Source: an uncultured Eubacteriales bacterium
GTDB lineage: Bacteria > Bacillota > Clostridia > Oscillospirales > Oscillospiraceae
NCBI GenBank assembly: GCA_900547315.1
Contig: URGI01000009.1
Coordinates: forward strand, 1-38,005
DNA: 38,005 bases
Direction of reading: 5' to 3'
Position numbers and translations under genes: made by a program. Shown one piece after another: positions 15,887 through 22,936 of the stretch (the first letter of the stretch is position 1; every line of letters begins with the position of its first letter). A model generated the notes under the pieces. The model ran no database searches. It was not told the DNA's origin and saw only the letters and a list, made by a program, of their open reading frames with translations.

Positions 15887-16108
15887 GTGGCCGATTATAA
15901 GAAAATGTACGCCGTATTATGCGGAACCGTAGACGATGTCATCGATGAATTGGAAACCATACCTTTGGCGTTGCCGGCGGCAATGAGCCTGCGAAATGCA
16001 TTGCTGCAAACCGAAGAGATATATATTGATACCTGCATGTACTCTGAACCGAAATACGGCACCAATATAGTCGAACTGAAAACAGATACAAACGCTGAAG
16101 AAGATTAG
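15887..16108 (+). CDS. hypothetical protein, 73 residues
   Basis: No family recognised. The GTG at 15887 is preferred over an ATG at 15845 because GGAGG (15875-15879) precedes it with 7-nt spacing. The product is acidic and probably helical (ELETIPLALPAAMSLRNALLQTEEIY), with no signal peptide or membrane segment. It is divergent from an Xre regulator and probably under its control, an arrangement seen in phage-derived or toxin-antitoxin-like modules, but nothing in the protein itself supports a toxin or antitoxin role. Confidence 0.6.
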   Translation: MADYKKMYAVLCGTVDDVIDELETIPLALPAAMSLRNALLQTEEIYIDTCMYSEPKYGTNIVELKTDTNAEED

Positions 16109-16173
16109 CCGAACTGTGTTGCCATTTGCTATCCCGTTGCTATGGGAGCAGTGTGGGAAAAGTGTGTTCGTAG

Positions 16174-16195
16174 GGGACGGCCTCTGTGCCGTCCC
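16174..16195. repeat. GGGACGGC/GCCGTCCC hairpin
   Basis: An 8-bp GC-only-type stem with a CTCTGT loop lies 65 bp after the 73-residue gene and is followed by ATTTCT. It may act as a weak terminator or be part of a dispersed intergenic repeat. The stretch 16109-16307 holds only this hairpin and the 16251-16310 repeat. Confidence 0.45.
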
Positions 16196-16276
16196 GATTT
16201 CTATACGCTGCAGTGTCTTTTACCTAATGGCAATAGACCGAGACTGGCGACCCCTCAGTCGGCTACGCCGACAGCT

Positions 16277-16298
16277 CCCCTAAGAGAGGCGCCAAGGG
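16277..16298 (+). repeat. dispersed intergenic repeat, copy 1
   Basis: A 22-bp core starting CCCCTAAGAG and ending GCCAAGGG matches the copy at 28799-28820 at 19 of 22 positions in the same orientation. A wider repeat-like stretch, 16251-16310, includes the small stem GTCGGC-TAC-GCCGAC. Confidence 0.5.
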
Positions 16299-16307
16299 CG
16301 CGCCCCC

Positions 16308-16547
16308 CTAATTTTCCCCCTTATCCATCGCGACCTCGACGATGTACAGAATCAGCTCCTCCGGAGTCGGAAGCTCGCCCTCGCGGGGGACGCTCTGCCA
16401 GAACCGCTGCACATCGGCGTCCGTGCTGGCAAGGCCGTTCACCATTGCGATCTGTATGTTCCTCCTGACGGACTCAACGCTCTCGCCGCTGTCCGCGGCA
16501 ATTTTTCTTATCGCGTCCTCTGCAATTTTCATTTTCAGCTTATCCAT
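16308..16547 (-). CDS. small protein resembling Spo0A C-terminal-domain proteins
   Basis: 79 residues: a basic helical start, then IRKIAADSGESVESVRRNIQ, a Trp-containing segment (VQRFWQSVP) and a final PTPEELILYIVEVA helix. The layout of a helix-turn-helix-like unit followed by P-T-x-E-E/F resembles the end of Spo0A (PTNSEFIAM), and short clostridial proteins of this kind are often annotated that way. The relation is weak and I would not infer sporulation control from it. GAGGTGAAGTT precedes the ATG. Confidence 0.5.
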   Translation of the reverse strand: MDKLKMKIAEDAIRKIAADSGESVESVRRNIQIAMVNGLASTDADVQRFWQSVPREGELPTPEELILYIVEVAMDKGEN

Positions 16548-16665
16548 AACTTCACCTCACGGAACTATATTACATCTAAATTTACTTGAAGTAAATAAAT
16601 ATTTAGTTTAGCTCAATTATATTTCTGCCTGATTGTTGGTAGCATATCCGCATGGAGGTATAGAT

Positions 16666-16896
16666 ATGCATACCAGATTTGCGGATAAGTATATAACCAT
16701 GGGTTTGAAGATAGCGTACTACCGGAAAAAGGCAGGGCTTACGCAGGAGCTGCTCGCTGAGAAGATCGGCCGCAGCGTGAACTTCATCGCTCAGGTGGAG
16801 GGGACGGGCACGGTGCGCGGCGTATCGCTGGAGACGCTGTTCAGCATTGCCGAGGTGCTCGGCATCCCTGCCTCCAAGCTGCTTGAGAACGATTGA
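16666..16896 (+). CDS. Xre-family helix-turn-helix regulator
   Basis: 76 residues from the ATG at 16666, which follows GGAGG at 16654-16658; an in-frame ATG at 16633 lacks such a site. The HTH_3 domain fills the protein: LKIAYYRKKAGLTQELLAEK, IGRSVNFIAQVEG, and a terminal SLETLFSIAEVLGIPASKLL typical of the family. No effector domain. Single-domain Xre proteins like this are common clostridial regulators with unknown targets. A strong terminator hairpin follows directly. Confidence 0.85.
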   Translation: MHTRFADKYITMGLKIAYYRKKAGLTQELLAEKIGRSVNFIAQVEGTGTVRGVSLETLFSIAEVLGIPASKLLEND

Positions 16897-16904
16897 CCAC
16901 TTGA

Positions 16905-16945
16905 AAAAATCACCGTTGAGATTTATAATCTTGACGGTGATTTTT
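16905..16945 (+). terminator. 19-bp terminator hairpin ending at the ogg start codon
   Basis: The arms 16905-16923 and 16927-16945 pair along their whole length (two G-U pairs) with a 3-nt loop TAT, and the 3' arm ends in TTTTT. The ogg ATG is at 16946-16948, so its weak ribosome site (GGTGA, 16936-16940) lies inside the 3' arm. The hairpin can stop transcription from the Xre gene and also hide the ogg ribosome site. Confidence 0.75.
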
Positions 16946-17776
16946 ATGTCGAAAAATACTGAAATACATACTCTGAATCTTGCGGGAGCGGATGAGCTTA
17001 ATATAGTGAAAACCTTTGAATGCGGGCAGTGCTTCCGCTGGAACGCGGACGAAAACGGCATCTACACCGGCGTCGCCTTCGGGTATCCGGCGCGGGTATG
17101 GACGGAGAACGGCAGGGTGTACCTGCGCTCCGCCGCGCCCGATGAGCTGTGGCGCGAATATTTTGACCTCGACCGTGACTACGCCGCGGCCACGCGCAGC
17201 TTCGACGGCGGTGAATATCTGGCGCAGTGCGTCGAGTTCGGGCGCGGGATACGCATCCTGCGGCAGGACAGATGGGAGGCGCTGTGCTCGTTCATCATCT
17301 CCCAGTGCAACAACATCACGCGCATCAAGGGCATCGTTGAGCGTCTGTGCGCCATGTTCGGGGACGAGCTGGAATTCGAGGGGGAGCGTTTTTATTCTTT
17401 CCCGCCGGCGGAGCGGCTGGCCGGATTACAGGCGGCAGACCTTGCCCCGCTGCGCTGCGGCTACCGCGCGCCGTACATCATAGACGCCGCAGCCGCTGTT
17501 GCGTCCGGTGCGCTGGAGCTTGACAGGCTCGCGGCGGAGGACGGCACGGCGGCGAAGAAGGAGCTTCTGAAGCTCAACGGCGTCGGCGAGAAGGTCGCAA
17601 ACTGCGTCGTGTTGTTCGGGCTGTACCATATGGAGGCATTCCCGATAGACGTGTGGATACGCCGCGCACTGAAGGAGCATTTCCCGCCGGATTTCGATCC
17701 CGCCTCGCTCGGCGACTGCGCGGGGCTGGCTCAGCAATATATATTTTATTATGCGCGCAGCCACGGAAATGAATAA
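16946..17776 (+). CDS. ogg: 8-oxoguanine DNA glycosylase/AP lyase (OGG1 family)
   Basis: Removes 8-oxoguanine from DNA in base-excision repair. The 276 residues start at MSKNTEIH; the upstream open frame lies inside the preceding Xre gene and hairpin. The N-terminal OGG domain has ECGQCFRWN. The HhH-GPD domain has the hairpin motif LNGVGEKVANC with the Schiff-base lysine K216, and the catalytic aspartate D235 in FPIDVWIRR. The 19-residue spacing of K and D matches human OGG1 (K249/D268). SQCNNITRIKGIVERL is the family HhH-adjacent helix. Length fits clostridial OGG proteins. Expression may be limited by the hairpin that ends at its start codon. Confidence 0.93.
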   Translation: MSKNTEIHTLNLAGADELNIVKTFECGQCFRWNADENGIYTGVAFGYPARVWTENGRVYLRSAAPDELWREYFDLDRDYAAATRSFDGGEYLAQCVEFGRGIRILRQDRWEALCSFIISQCNNITRIKGIVERLCAMFGDELEFEGERFYSFPPAERLAGLQAADLAPLRCGYRAPYIIDAAAAVASGALELDRLAAEDGTAAKKELLKLNGVGEKVANCVVLFGLYHMEAFPIDVWIRRALKEHFPPDFDPASLGDCAGLAQQYIFYYARSHGNE

Positions 17777-17812
17777 GCGGCAGCTTAAAATAATATATTA
17801 CATAAATTTACA

Positions 17813-17840
17813 TTGACTTTCCCGCAGAATCTGATATAAT
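17813..17840 (+). promoter_or_regulatory. guaB promoter
   Basis: TTGACT (17813-17818) and TATAAT (17835-17840) are 16 bp apart, 33 bp before the chosen guaB start. No terminator is visible between ogg and this promoter, so some read-through from ogg is possible. Confidence 0.7.
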
Positions 17841-17873
17841 TGCTAAAATTTTAAAGAAATGGGGTCTTTTCAT

Positions 17874-19352
17874 ATGGAGCAGAACAGTGTATATGCGCGC
17901 CGCTTTACCGGCGAGGGTCTGACCTTTGACGATGTGCTGCTGGTTCCCGCAGAGAGCGACGTGCTCCCCGCAGACGTCGATCTTTCCACCAAGCTCACGA
18001 ACAAGGTCAAGCTCAACGTGCCGGTCATGAGCGCCGCGATGGATACGGTCACGGAATACAGAATGGCGATAGCCATTGCCCGCGAAGGCGGCATCGGCGT
18101 CATTCATAAGAATATGAGCATCGAGCGTCAGGCTGAGCAGGTCGATCTCGTCAAGCGCAGCGAAAACGGCGTCATCACGAACCCGTTCTTCCTCAACTCC
18201 GGCCACACGCTGGGCGACGCGGACGCGCTGATGGGCAAGTTCCGCATTTCCGGCGTACCCATCGTTGACGACGACGGCAAGCTCATCGGCATCATCACCA
18301 ACCGTGACATGAAGTTCGAGACCGATATGAGCCGCCACATCGACGAGGTCATGACCAGCAAGAACCTCATAACCGGCCTTGTCGGCACGACTCTGGACGA
18401 GGCGAAGGCCATCCTCCAGAAAAACCGTATTGAAAAGCTCCCGATAGTCGATGAGGACTATAAGCTCCGTGGCCTCATCACCATAAAGGATATCGAGAAG
18501 GTAATGAAGTATCCCAACTCCGCGAAGGACTCCGCGGGTCGTCTGCTCTGCGCCGCCGCCATCGGCGTCACGAACGACGTTCTCGACCGCGCGGGCGCTC
18601 TTATCGACGCGGGCGCGGATGTGCTCGTGCTAGACAGCGCGCACGGCCATTCTGCGAACATCATGCGCGTTGTCAGACTCGTCAAGGAGAAGTACCCCGA
18701 CATCCAGCTCGTTGCCGGCAACGTTGCAACTCCCGAGGCGACGGAAGCGCTCATCAAGGCGGGCGCGGACTGCGTCAAGGTCGGCATAGGCCCCGGCTCC
18801 ATCTGCACCACCCGCGTTGTGGCCGGCATCGGCGTGCCGCAGATCAGCGCGATACTTGAGTGCGGCGAGCGCGCGGACAAGTTCGGCGTTCCCATCATTG
18901 CCGACGGCGGCATCAAGTACTCCGGCGACATCGTCAAGGCCATCGCCGCGGGCGGCAGCGTCGTGATGATGGGCAGCATGCTCGCAGGCTGCGAGGAAGC
19001 GCCGGGCGAGACCGAGGTATATCAGGGACGTCAGTTCAAGGTCTACCGCGGCATGGGCAGCCTCGGCGCCATGCAGTGCGGCAGCAAGGACCGTTACTTC
19101 CAGCAGAACAACAAGAAGCTCGTTCCCGAAGGCGTCGAAGGCCGCGTGCCTTACCGGGGACCCGTGAGCGACACCATATATCAGATGATGGGCGGCCTGC
19201 GCTCCGGCATGGGCTACACCGGCTCGCACAATATCGAGGAGCTGCGCACGAACAGCAAGTTCGTCCGCATCACCAGCGCGGGTCTCAAGGAGAGCCACCC
19301 GCACGATATCTACATCACCAAGGAAGCCCCGAACTACACCATGAATCCGTGA
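17874..19352 (+). CDS. guaB: inosine-5'-monophosphate dehydrogenase
   Basis: Oxidises IMP to XMP with NAD+, the first committed step to GMP. The 492 residues contain the start of the barrel (GLTFDDVLLVPAESDVLP), an inserted pair of CBS domains (about residues 95-215), the dinucleotide/phosphate loop (VLDSAHGHS), the catalytic loop GPGSICTTR with C311, and the flap region (KDRYFQQNNKKLVPEGVEGRVPY). The ATG at 17874 is chosen because GGGG at 17861-17864 serves as its ribosome site and family proteins start close to this point; an in-frame ATG lies at 17859. A terminator follows. Confidence 0.96.
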   Translation: MEQNSVYARRFTGEGLTFDDVLLVPAESDVLPADVDLSTKLTNKVKLNVPVMSAAMDTVTEYRMAIAIAREGGIGVIHKNMSIERQAEQVDLVKRSENGVITNPFFLNSGHTLGDADALMGKFRISGVPIVDDDGKLIGIITNRDMKFETDMSRHIDEVMTSKNLITGLVGTTLDEAKAILQKNRIEKLPIVDEDYKLRGLITIKDIEKVMKYPNSAKDSAGRLLCAAAIGVTNDVLDRAGALIDAGADVLVLDSAHGHSANIMRVVRLVKEKYPDIQLVAGNVATPEATEALIKAGADCVKVGIGPGSICTTRVVAGIGVPQISAILECGERADKFGVPIIADGGIKYSGDIVKAIAAGGSVVMMGSMLAGCEEAPGETEVYQGRQFKVYRGMGSLGAMQCGSKDRYFQQNNKKLVPEGVEGRVPYRGPVSDTIYQMMGGLRSGMGYTGSHNIEELRTNSKFVRITSAGLKESHPHDIYITKEAPNYTMNP

Positions 19353-19358
19353 GAAACC

Positions 19359-19395
19359 ATTGTCTGCGAGGTCAGAAGATCCCGCAGACAATTTT
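19359..19395 (+). terminator. guaB terminator
   Basis: A 10-bp stem (19359-19368 with 19383-19392) capped by a 14-nt loop ends in TTTT, starting 7 bp after the guaB stop. Confidence 0.75.
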
Positions 19396-19466
19396 CTCGT
19401 ATACGACGGGAACTTTCTGCGAAAACTTCCGTCATACAGGTATAATCCCGAAAGGAGAAATGAAAA

Positions 19467-19925
19467 ATGAAAAAAATGATCATTGCTCTGATATGCGGAG
19501 CCATGGCGCTTTCCTTTGCCGCCTGCGGATCAAAAAGCTATACCGCCAGCGAGTACAGCGACAGCGAAGTCAACGATAAGGTACAGATGTACATCCCCCA
19601 GAAGACCGTGACGGATGAGACGGACGAATTCACCGTCGTGCTCGAGAACACCACCGATCAGGACTATAACTACGATGCCGGTCAGCGGCTCGAAGTGTGG
19701 AAGAACTCCAAGTGGTGCGTGGTCGAGGACAAGATAAACTTTACCACCATGCAGCTGTTCACCCTGCCCGCAGGGGGCAGCGATGAGCTGACCTTCAACG
19801 TCGCAGACCATTACGGCACGCTTGCCGAGGGACGTTACCGCGTAGTGCAGGTGCTCAGCGACAGAGAGGGCAACACCACCATCGCCGCCGCCGAGTTCGG
19901 CATCGGAAGAGTAAATACGAAGTAA
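19467..19925 (+). CDS. secreted lipoprotein with bacterial Ig-like domain
   Basis: 152 residues. The signal peptide ends in the lipobox F-A-A-C, placing the lipidated cysteine at residue 20. The mature part is a beta-rich domain (VLENTTDQDYNYDAGQ, then LPAGGSDELTFNVADHYGTL, then GRYRVVQ) like the Ig-like domain (Big_14 type) found in many clostridial lipoproteins. Function unknown; such domains often bind or support cell-envelope partners. AAAGGAG (19451-19457) precedes the ATG, and TATAAT at 19441-19446 looks like a -10 box without a good -35. If that box were used, the leader would be very short. A 14-bp terminator stem follows. Confidence 0.7.
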   Translation: MKKMIIALICGAMALSFAACGSKSYTASEYSDSEVNDKVQMYIPQKTVTDETDEFTVVLENTTDQDYNYDAGQRLEVWKNSKWCVVEDKINFTTMQLFTLPAGGSDELTFNVADHYGTLAEGRYRVVQVLSDREGNTTIAAAEFGIGRVNTK

Positions 19926-19931
19926 ATAGCA

Positions 19932-19962
19932 ATAACCCCTTATCCGTCGGATAAGGGGTTAT
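19932..19962. terminator. bidirectional terminator, lipoprotein/glyoxalase
   Basis: A perfect 14-bp stem (19932-19945 with 19949-19962) with a 3-nt loop GTC is followed by GATTTATTTT. It sits between convergent genes ending at 19925 (+) and 19966 (-). Confidence 0.8.
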
Positions 19963-19965
19963 GAT

Positions 19966-20331
19966 TTATTTTCTCTCCGGCACTATTTCGAGCCAGTAGC
20001 CGTCGGGGTCTTCGATGAAATAAATGCCCATCGAGGGGTTCTCGAAGCAGATGCAGCCCATCGCCTCGTGCTTCGCGTGCGCGGCGGCGTAATCGTCCGT
20101 GCGGAACGCGAGGTGAAATTCACATTCGCCGAGATCGTATTTCTGCGGATGATCCTTCAGCCATGTCAGCTCAAGCTCGAAGCTGCCGGTCGGGTCCTGC
20201 ATGTATACGATCGTGAAATCCTCCGAGGTCTTGCGGCGGCTCTCGTGCAGGCCGAGCGCCTGCTCGTAGAACTCCATCGAGCGCGCGAGATCGGAAACGT
20301 TGTAATTTTCGTGGATCATTCTGAAATTCAT
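19966..20331 (-). CDS. VOC-family (glyoxalase I-like) protein
   Basis: 121 residues starting at MNFRMIHENYNV, chosen because GGAGG lies 7 nt upstream. The vicinal-oxygen-chelate fold is visible: ENYNVSDLARSMEFYEQALGL, ELELTWLKDH, a central ECEFHLAFRTDDY and the end YFIEDPDGYWLEIVPER. His7, Glu (LELTW), His in FHLAF and the terminal Glu (LEIVP) match the metal ligands of glyoxalase I, so a lactoylglutathione-lyase-like role detoxifying methylglyoxal is plausible. Clostridia usually lack glutathione, so the true thiol or substrate is uncertain. Confidence 0.82.
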   Translation of the reverse strand: MNFRMIHENYNVSDLARSMEFYEQALGLHESRRKTSEDFTIVYMQDPTGSFELELTWLKDHPQKYDLGECEFHLAFRTDDYAAAHAKHEAMGCICFENPSMGIYFIEDPDGYWLEIVPERK

Positions 20332-20355
20332 GTCTGTACCTCCGATTATAATTCT

Positions 20356-20392
20356 TTGACATGTGCATGCCCGCGGTTTATAATTACCGCGG
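20356..20392 (+). promoter_or_regulatory. consensus promoter with inverted repeat around the -10 box
   Basis: TTGACA (20356-20361) and TATAAT (20379-20384) are exactly 17 bp apart, a perfect sigma-A consensus. The repeat CCGCGGT (20371-20377) / ACCGCGG (20386-20392) flanks the -10 hexamer, like a repressor site. Transcription should start near 20391, only about 4-10 nt before the Nudix gene. Confidence 0.75.
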
Positions 20393-20394
20393 TG

Positions 20395-20868
20395 ATGAAT
20401 ATGAAAAACACGAGTCTTTGCTATATAGAACGCGGCGGGCAGTATCTCATGCTGCACCGCGTAAAGAAAGAGCACGACGAAAACGAGGGTAAGTGGATCG
20501 GCGTCGGCGGCAAATTCGAGCAGGGAGAAAGCCCGGAGGAATGTATGCAGCGCGAGATGCTCGAGGAGACGGGGCTGACCGCCGTCTCATGGCGCTACCG
20601 CGGCATCGTGACCTTCGTGTCCGACGAATGGGGCACGGAGTACATGCACCTGTTCACCGTGAGCGATTTCACCGGAACGATGCGGCCTGACTGCGACGAG
20701 GGCGAGCTGCGCTGGATCGACAAGGAGAAGATCGGCGCGCTTCCGCTGTGGGAGGGCGACAAAATATTTCTCCGGCTGCTCGCCGAGGAGGAGCCGTTTT
20801 TCTCGCTCAAGCTTTGCTATCGGGGCGATATGCTCGTCTCAGCCAAGCTCAACGGGCGCGCCGTATGA
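20395..20868 (+). CDS. MutT-like Nudix hydrolase (probable 8-oxo-dGTP diphosphatase)
   Basis: 157 residues from the ATG at 20395; a second in-frame ATG at 20401 is equally possible. The Nudix box is perfect: GGKFEQGESPEECMQ-REMLEETGL fits G-x5-E-x7-R-E-U-x-E-E-x-G-U. The N-terminal TSLCYIERGGQYLMLHRVKKE and WIGVGGK are typical of clostridial MutT-type 8-oxo-dGTPases that sanitise the nucleotide pool. The promoter lies so close that the mRNA should have almost no leader and no ordinary Shine-Dalgarno. The 3' end overlaps the convergent thioesterase gene by 30 bp. Confidence 0.88.
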   Translation: MNMKNTSLCYIERGGQYLMLHRVKKEHDENEGKWIGVGGKFEQGESPEECMQREMLEETGLTAVSWRYRGIVTFVSDEWGTEYMHLFTVSDFTGTMRPDCDEGELRWIDKEKIGALPLWEGDKIFLRLLAEEEPFFSLKLCYRGDMLVSAKLNGRAV

Positions 20869-21516
20869 CAGGCGGAAGCACTCCTCATCGCCCGCGCAGC
20901 CCTGGAATATCCGCGCGCCGTCAACATCCTGCCAGTATACGCGGACGCTCTCTTCGGGCATGATCTCTCTGTGATACAGAATACTCAGGCTGAAGCCGTC
21001 GCGCTTCGGCAGATACTCCGACAACGCCGCGAGATACGCGGCGTTATTCATATGCCCGTTGCGGTCGATGTGCTTTGCCGCCGGCGTGAAGTCGAAATAC
21101 AGCTTGTGTTCCGGCGCGGGGATGTTGTCCATGCGCAGGCTCTGGCGCTCCATCTCGCCTGAAAGCGGCTGCTCCGTCAGCGGCACCATGCTCCGCGACA
21201 AAACCTCGATGATCGCCCATACGCTGTGCACAGCGCCGATCTGTTCGCTGCCGCTCCACAGCTCAAAGCGGCGCGGATACAGCCCCAGCCGCCCCTTCCC
21301 GGGCGCGGTGACTACCTTTATCTGATCTCCGGCTGAGGGAGCGCGGCGCATATCCAGCCGCTGCCACAGCAGCACCCAAGCATGCCCTTCGGCAAACAGT
21401 GCGTCCATGCCGCCGCCGCGGCGGTTCGCGTCGTCTCCGGCGGTATCCTGAAGGCAGCGGAAAAGCTCCGCTGCGTCTGCGGTCTCCAATGTGAATTCAC
21501 GGGTATAAGCGTCCAT
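20839..21516 (-). CDS. acyl-ACP thioesterase (FatA/FatB-like)
   Basis: 225 residues forming two hot-dog folds. It should release fatty acids from acyl carrier protein. The second fold carries the family motif DRNGHMNNAAYL, matching the D-x-N-x-H-x-N-N active-site pattern of plant and bacterial acyl-ACP thioesterases. The N-terminal fold includes WVLLWQRLDMRRAP. The length is slightly shorter than the usual 230-250. GGAGG precedes the ATG. It overlaps the end of the convergent Nudix gene by 30 bp. In anaerobic gut bacteria such enzymes adjust membrane lipid or release medium-chain acids; chain-length preference is unknown. Confidence 0.87.
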   Translation of the reverse strand: MDAYTREFTLETADAAELFRCLQDTAGDDANRRGGGMDALFAEGHAWVLLWQRLDMRRAPSAGDQIKVVTAPGKGRLGLYPRRFELWSGSEQIGAVHSVWAIIEVLSRSMVPLTEQPLSGEMERQSLRMDNIPAPEHKLYFDFTPAAKHIDRNGHMNNAAYLAALSEYLPKRDGFSLSILYHREIMPEESVRVYWQDVDGARIFQGCAGDEECFRLSYGAPVELG

Positions 21517-21571
21517 GCGAGTCCTCCAAAAGGGGTATGATTTATGTGTATTTTATTGCAGCTTTTTGCTC

Positions 21572-21600
21572 TTGTCAATGCAGCGGCGGCGTGTTAAAAT
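21572..21600 (+). promoter_or_regulatory. ahcY promoter
   Basis: TTGTCA (21572-21577) and TAAAAT (21595-21600) are 17 bp apart. No SAM or SAH riboswitch is visible in the 37-nt leader to the GTG start. Confidence 0.6.
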
Positions 21601-21637
21601 ATTTTGTCTTAATTTGATGTTTACGGGAGGTAACACA

Positions 21638-22879
21638 GTGAGCAGAATAAAAGATATAGCTCTTGCGTCTTCGGGTGAGATGAAAATCAAATGGGTGGAG
21701 CGAAACATGCCCGTTCTGCGCGGCATCGGCGAGGATTTCCGCCGCACAAAGCCGTTCGCGGGGCTGCGAGTCGCTCTGTCGGTGCATCTCGAGGCGAAAA
21801 CCGCTTACCTCTGCCGCGTCATGGAAATGGGTGGAGCAGAGATGTATGTTACCGGCTCGAATCCTCTCTCCACGCAGGACGATGTCGCCGCCGCTCTCGC
21901 CGCGGGCGGGATGCAGGTGTTTGCACGCTACGGCTGCGATATGGAGGAATACGAAAGCTGCCTGTGCTCGGTGCTTGAAGCCGCGCCCAATATTATTATT
22001 GATGACGGCGGCGACCTGGTCCACCTCATGCACACGAAGTATACCAACCTCATCCCTGAGGTCATCGGCGGCTGCGAGGAGACAACGACCGGTATCCACC
22101 GCCTGAAGGCAATGGATCGCGCGGGCGAGCTGCGCTTCCCGATGGTCATGGTCAACGAAGCCGACTGCAAGCACATGTTCGACAACCGCTACGGCACGGG
22201 TCAAAGCGTCTGGGACGGCATCATGCGCACGACGAACCTCATCGTCGCGGGCAAATACGTCGTCGTCTCCGGCTACGGCTGGTGCGGCAAGGGCGTCAGC
22301 CTGCGCGCCAAGGGACTCGGCGCAAAGGTCATCGTCACCGAGACAGACCCCGTCCGCGCGCTTGAAGCGGTCATGGACGGCTACGAGGTCATGCCGATGC
22401 GCGAGGCCGCGAAGATAGGCGACATGTTCGTCACCGTTACCGGATGCAGCGGCATCATCACGGCCGAGCACTTCGAGACGATGAAGGACGGTGCGATACT
22501 CACAAATGCCGGACACTTCGACGTCGAGGTCGATATGGCGGGGCTTGAGAAGCTGGCAGTCGAGAAGTACGACGCGAGACACAACATTCAGGGCTATGTC
22601 CTCCCGAACGGGAAGACCCTGTTCACGATAGCGGAAGGCCGCCTTGTTAACCTCGCGGCTGGCGACGGCCACCCGGCGGAGATAATGGATATGAGCTTTG
22701 CGATACAGGCGCTCAGCGCCGAGTATCTCGCCGCAAACCGCGGCAGCCTGAAGCCGGGCGTCATCCCCGTCCCGCGCGAGCTGGACGAGGCCGTTGCGCG
22801 CCGCAAGCTCAGCTCCATGGGCGTGGAGATTGACAGCCTCAGCCGCGAGCAGGCGGAATACCTCGGCGTGGAGGTCTGA
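21638..22879 (+). CDS. ahcY: adenosylhomocysteinase
   Basis: Hydrolyses S-adenosylhomocysteine to adenosine and homocysteine, removing the by-product of methylation. 413 residues from GTG at 21638, preceded by GGGAGG (21625-21630). Visible signatures are SVHLEAKTAYL, IDDGGDLVHL with the catalytic aspartate, ETTTGIHRLKAM, and the NAD-binding loop VVSGYGWCGKGV. GCSGIITAEHFETMKDGAILTNAGHFDVEVD is the NAD site. The protein is the compact form lacking the roughly 40-residue insertion of eukaryotic enzymes, and has a shorter C-terminus without the final YRY. It forms part of the methyl cycle with metK, encoded 3.8 kb downstream. Confidence 0.94.
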   Translation: MSRIKDIALASSGEMKIKWVERNMPVLRGIGEDFRRTKPFAGLRVALSVHLEAKTAYLCRVMEMGGAEMYVTGSNPLSTQDDVAAALAAGGMQVFARYGCDMEEYESCLCSVLEAAPNIIIDDGGDLVHLMHTKYTNLIPEVIGGCEETTTGIHRLKAMDRAGELRFPMVMVNEADCKHMFDNRYGTGQSVWDGIMRTTNLIVAGKYVVVSGYGWCGKGVSLRAKGLGAKVIVTETDPVRALEAVMDGYEVMPMREAAKIGDMFVTVTGCSGIITAEHFETMKDGAILTNAGHFDVEVDMAGLEKLAVEKYDARHNIQGYVLPNGKTLFTIAEGRLVNLAAGDGHPAEIMDMSFAIQALSAEYLAANRGSLKPGVIPVPRELDEAVARRKLSSMGVEIDSLSREQAEYLGVEV

Positions 22880-22936
22880 CGCGCACAGGGAAACCGCTGA
22901 CGCGCGCCTATTATCATTTTACAGGAGGTGAGTCCA

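Noticed and set aside
22880..22936. A magnesium riboswitch before mgtE
   Set aside because: The gap is 57 bp, much too short for an M-box, and shows no matching core.
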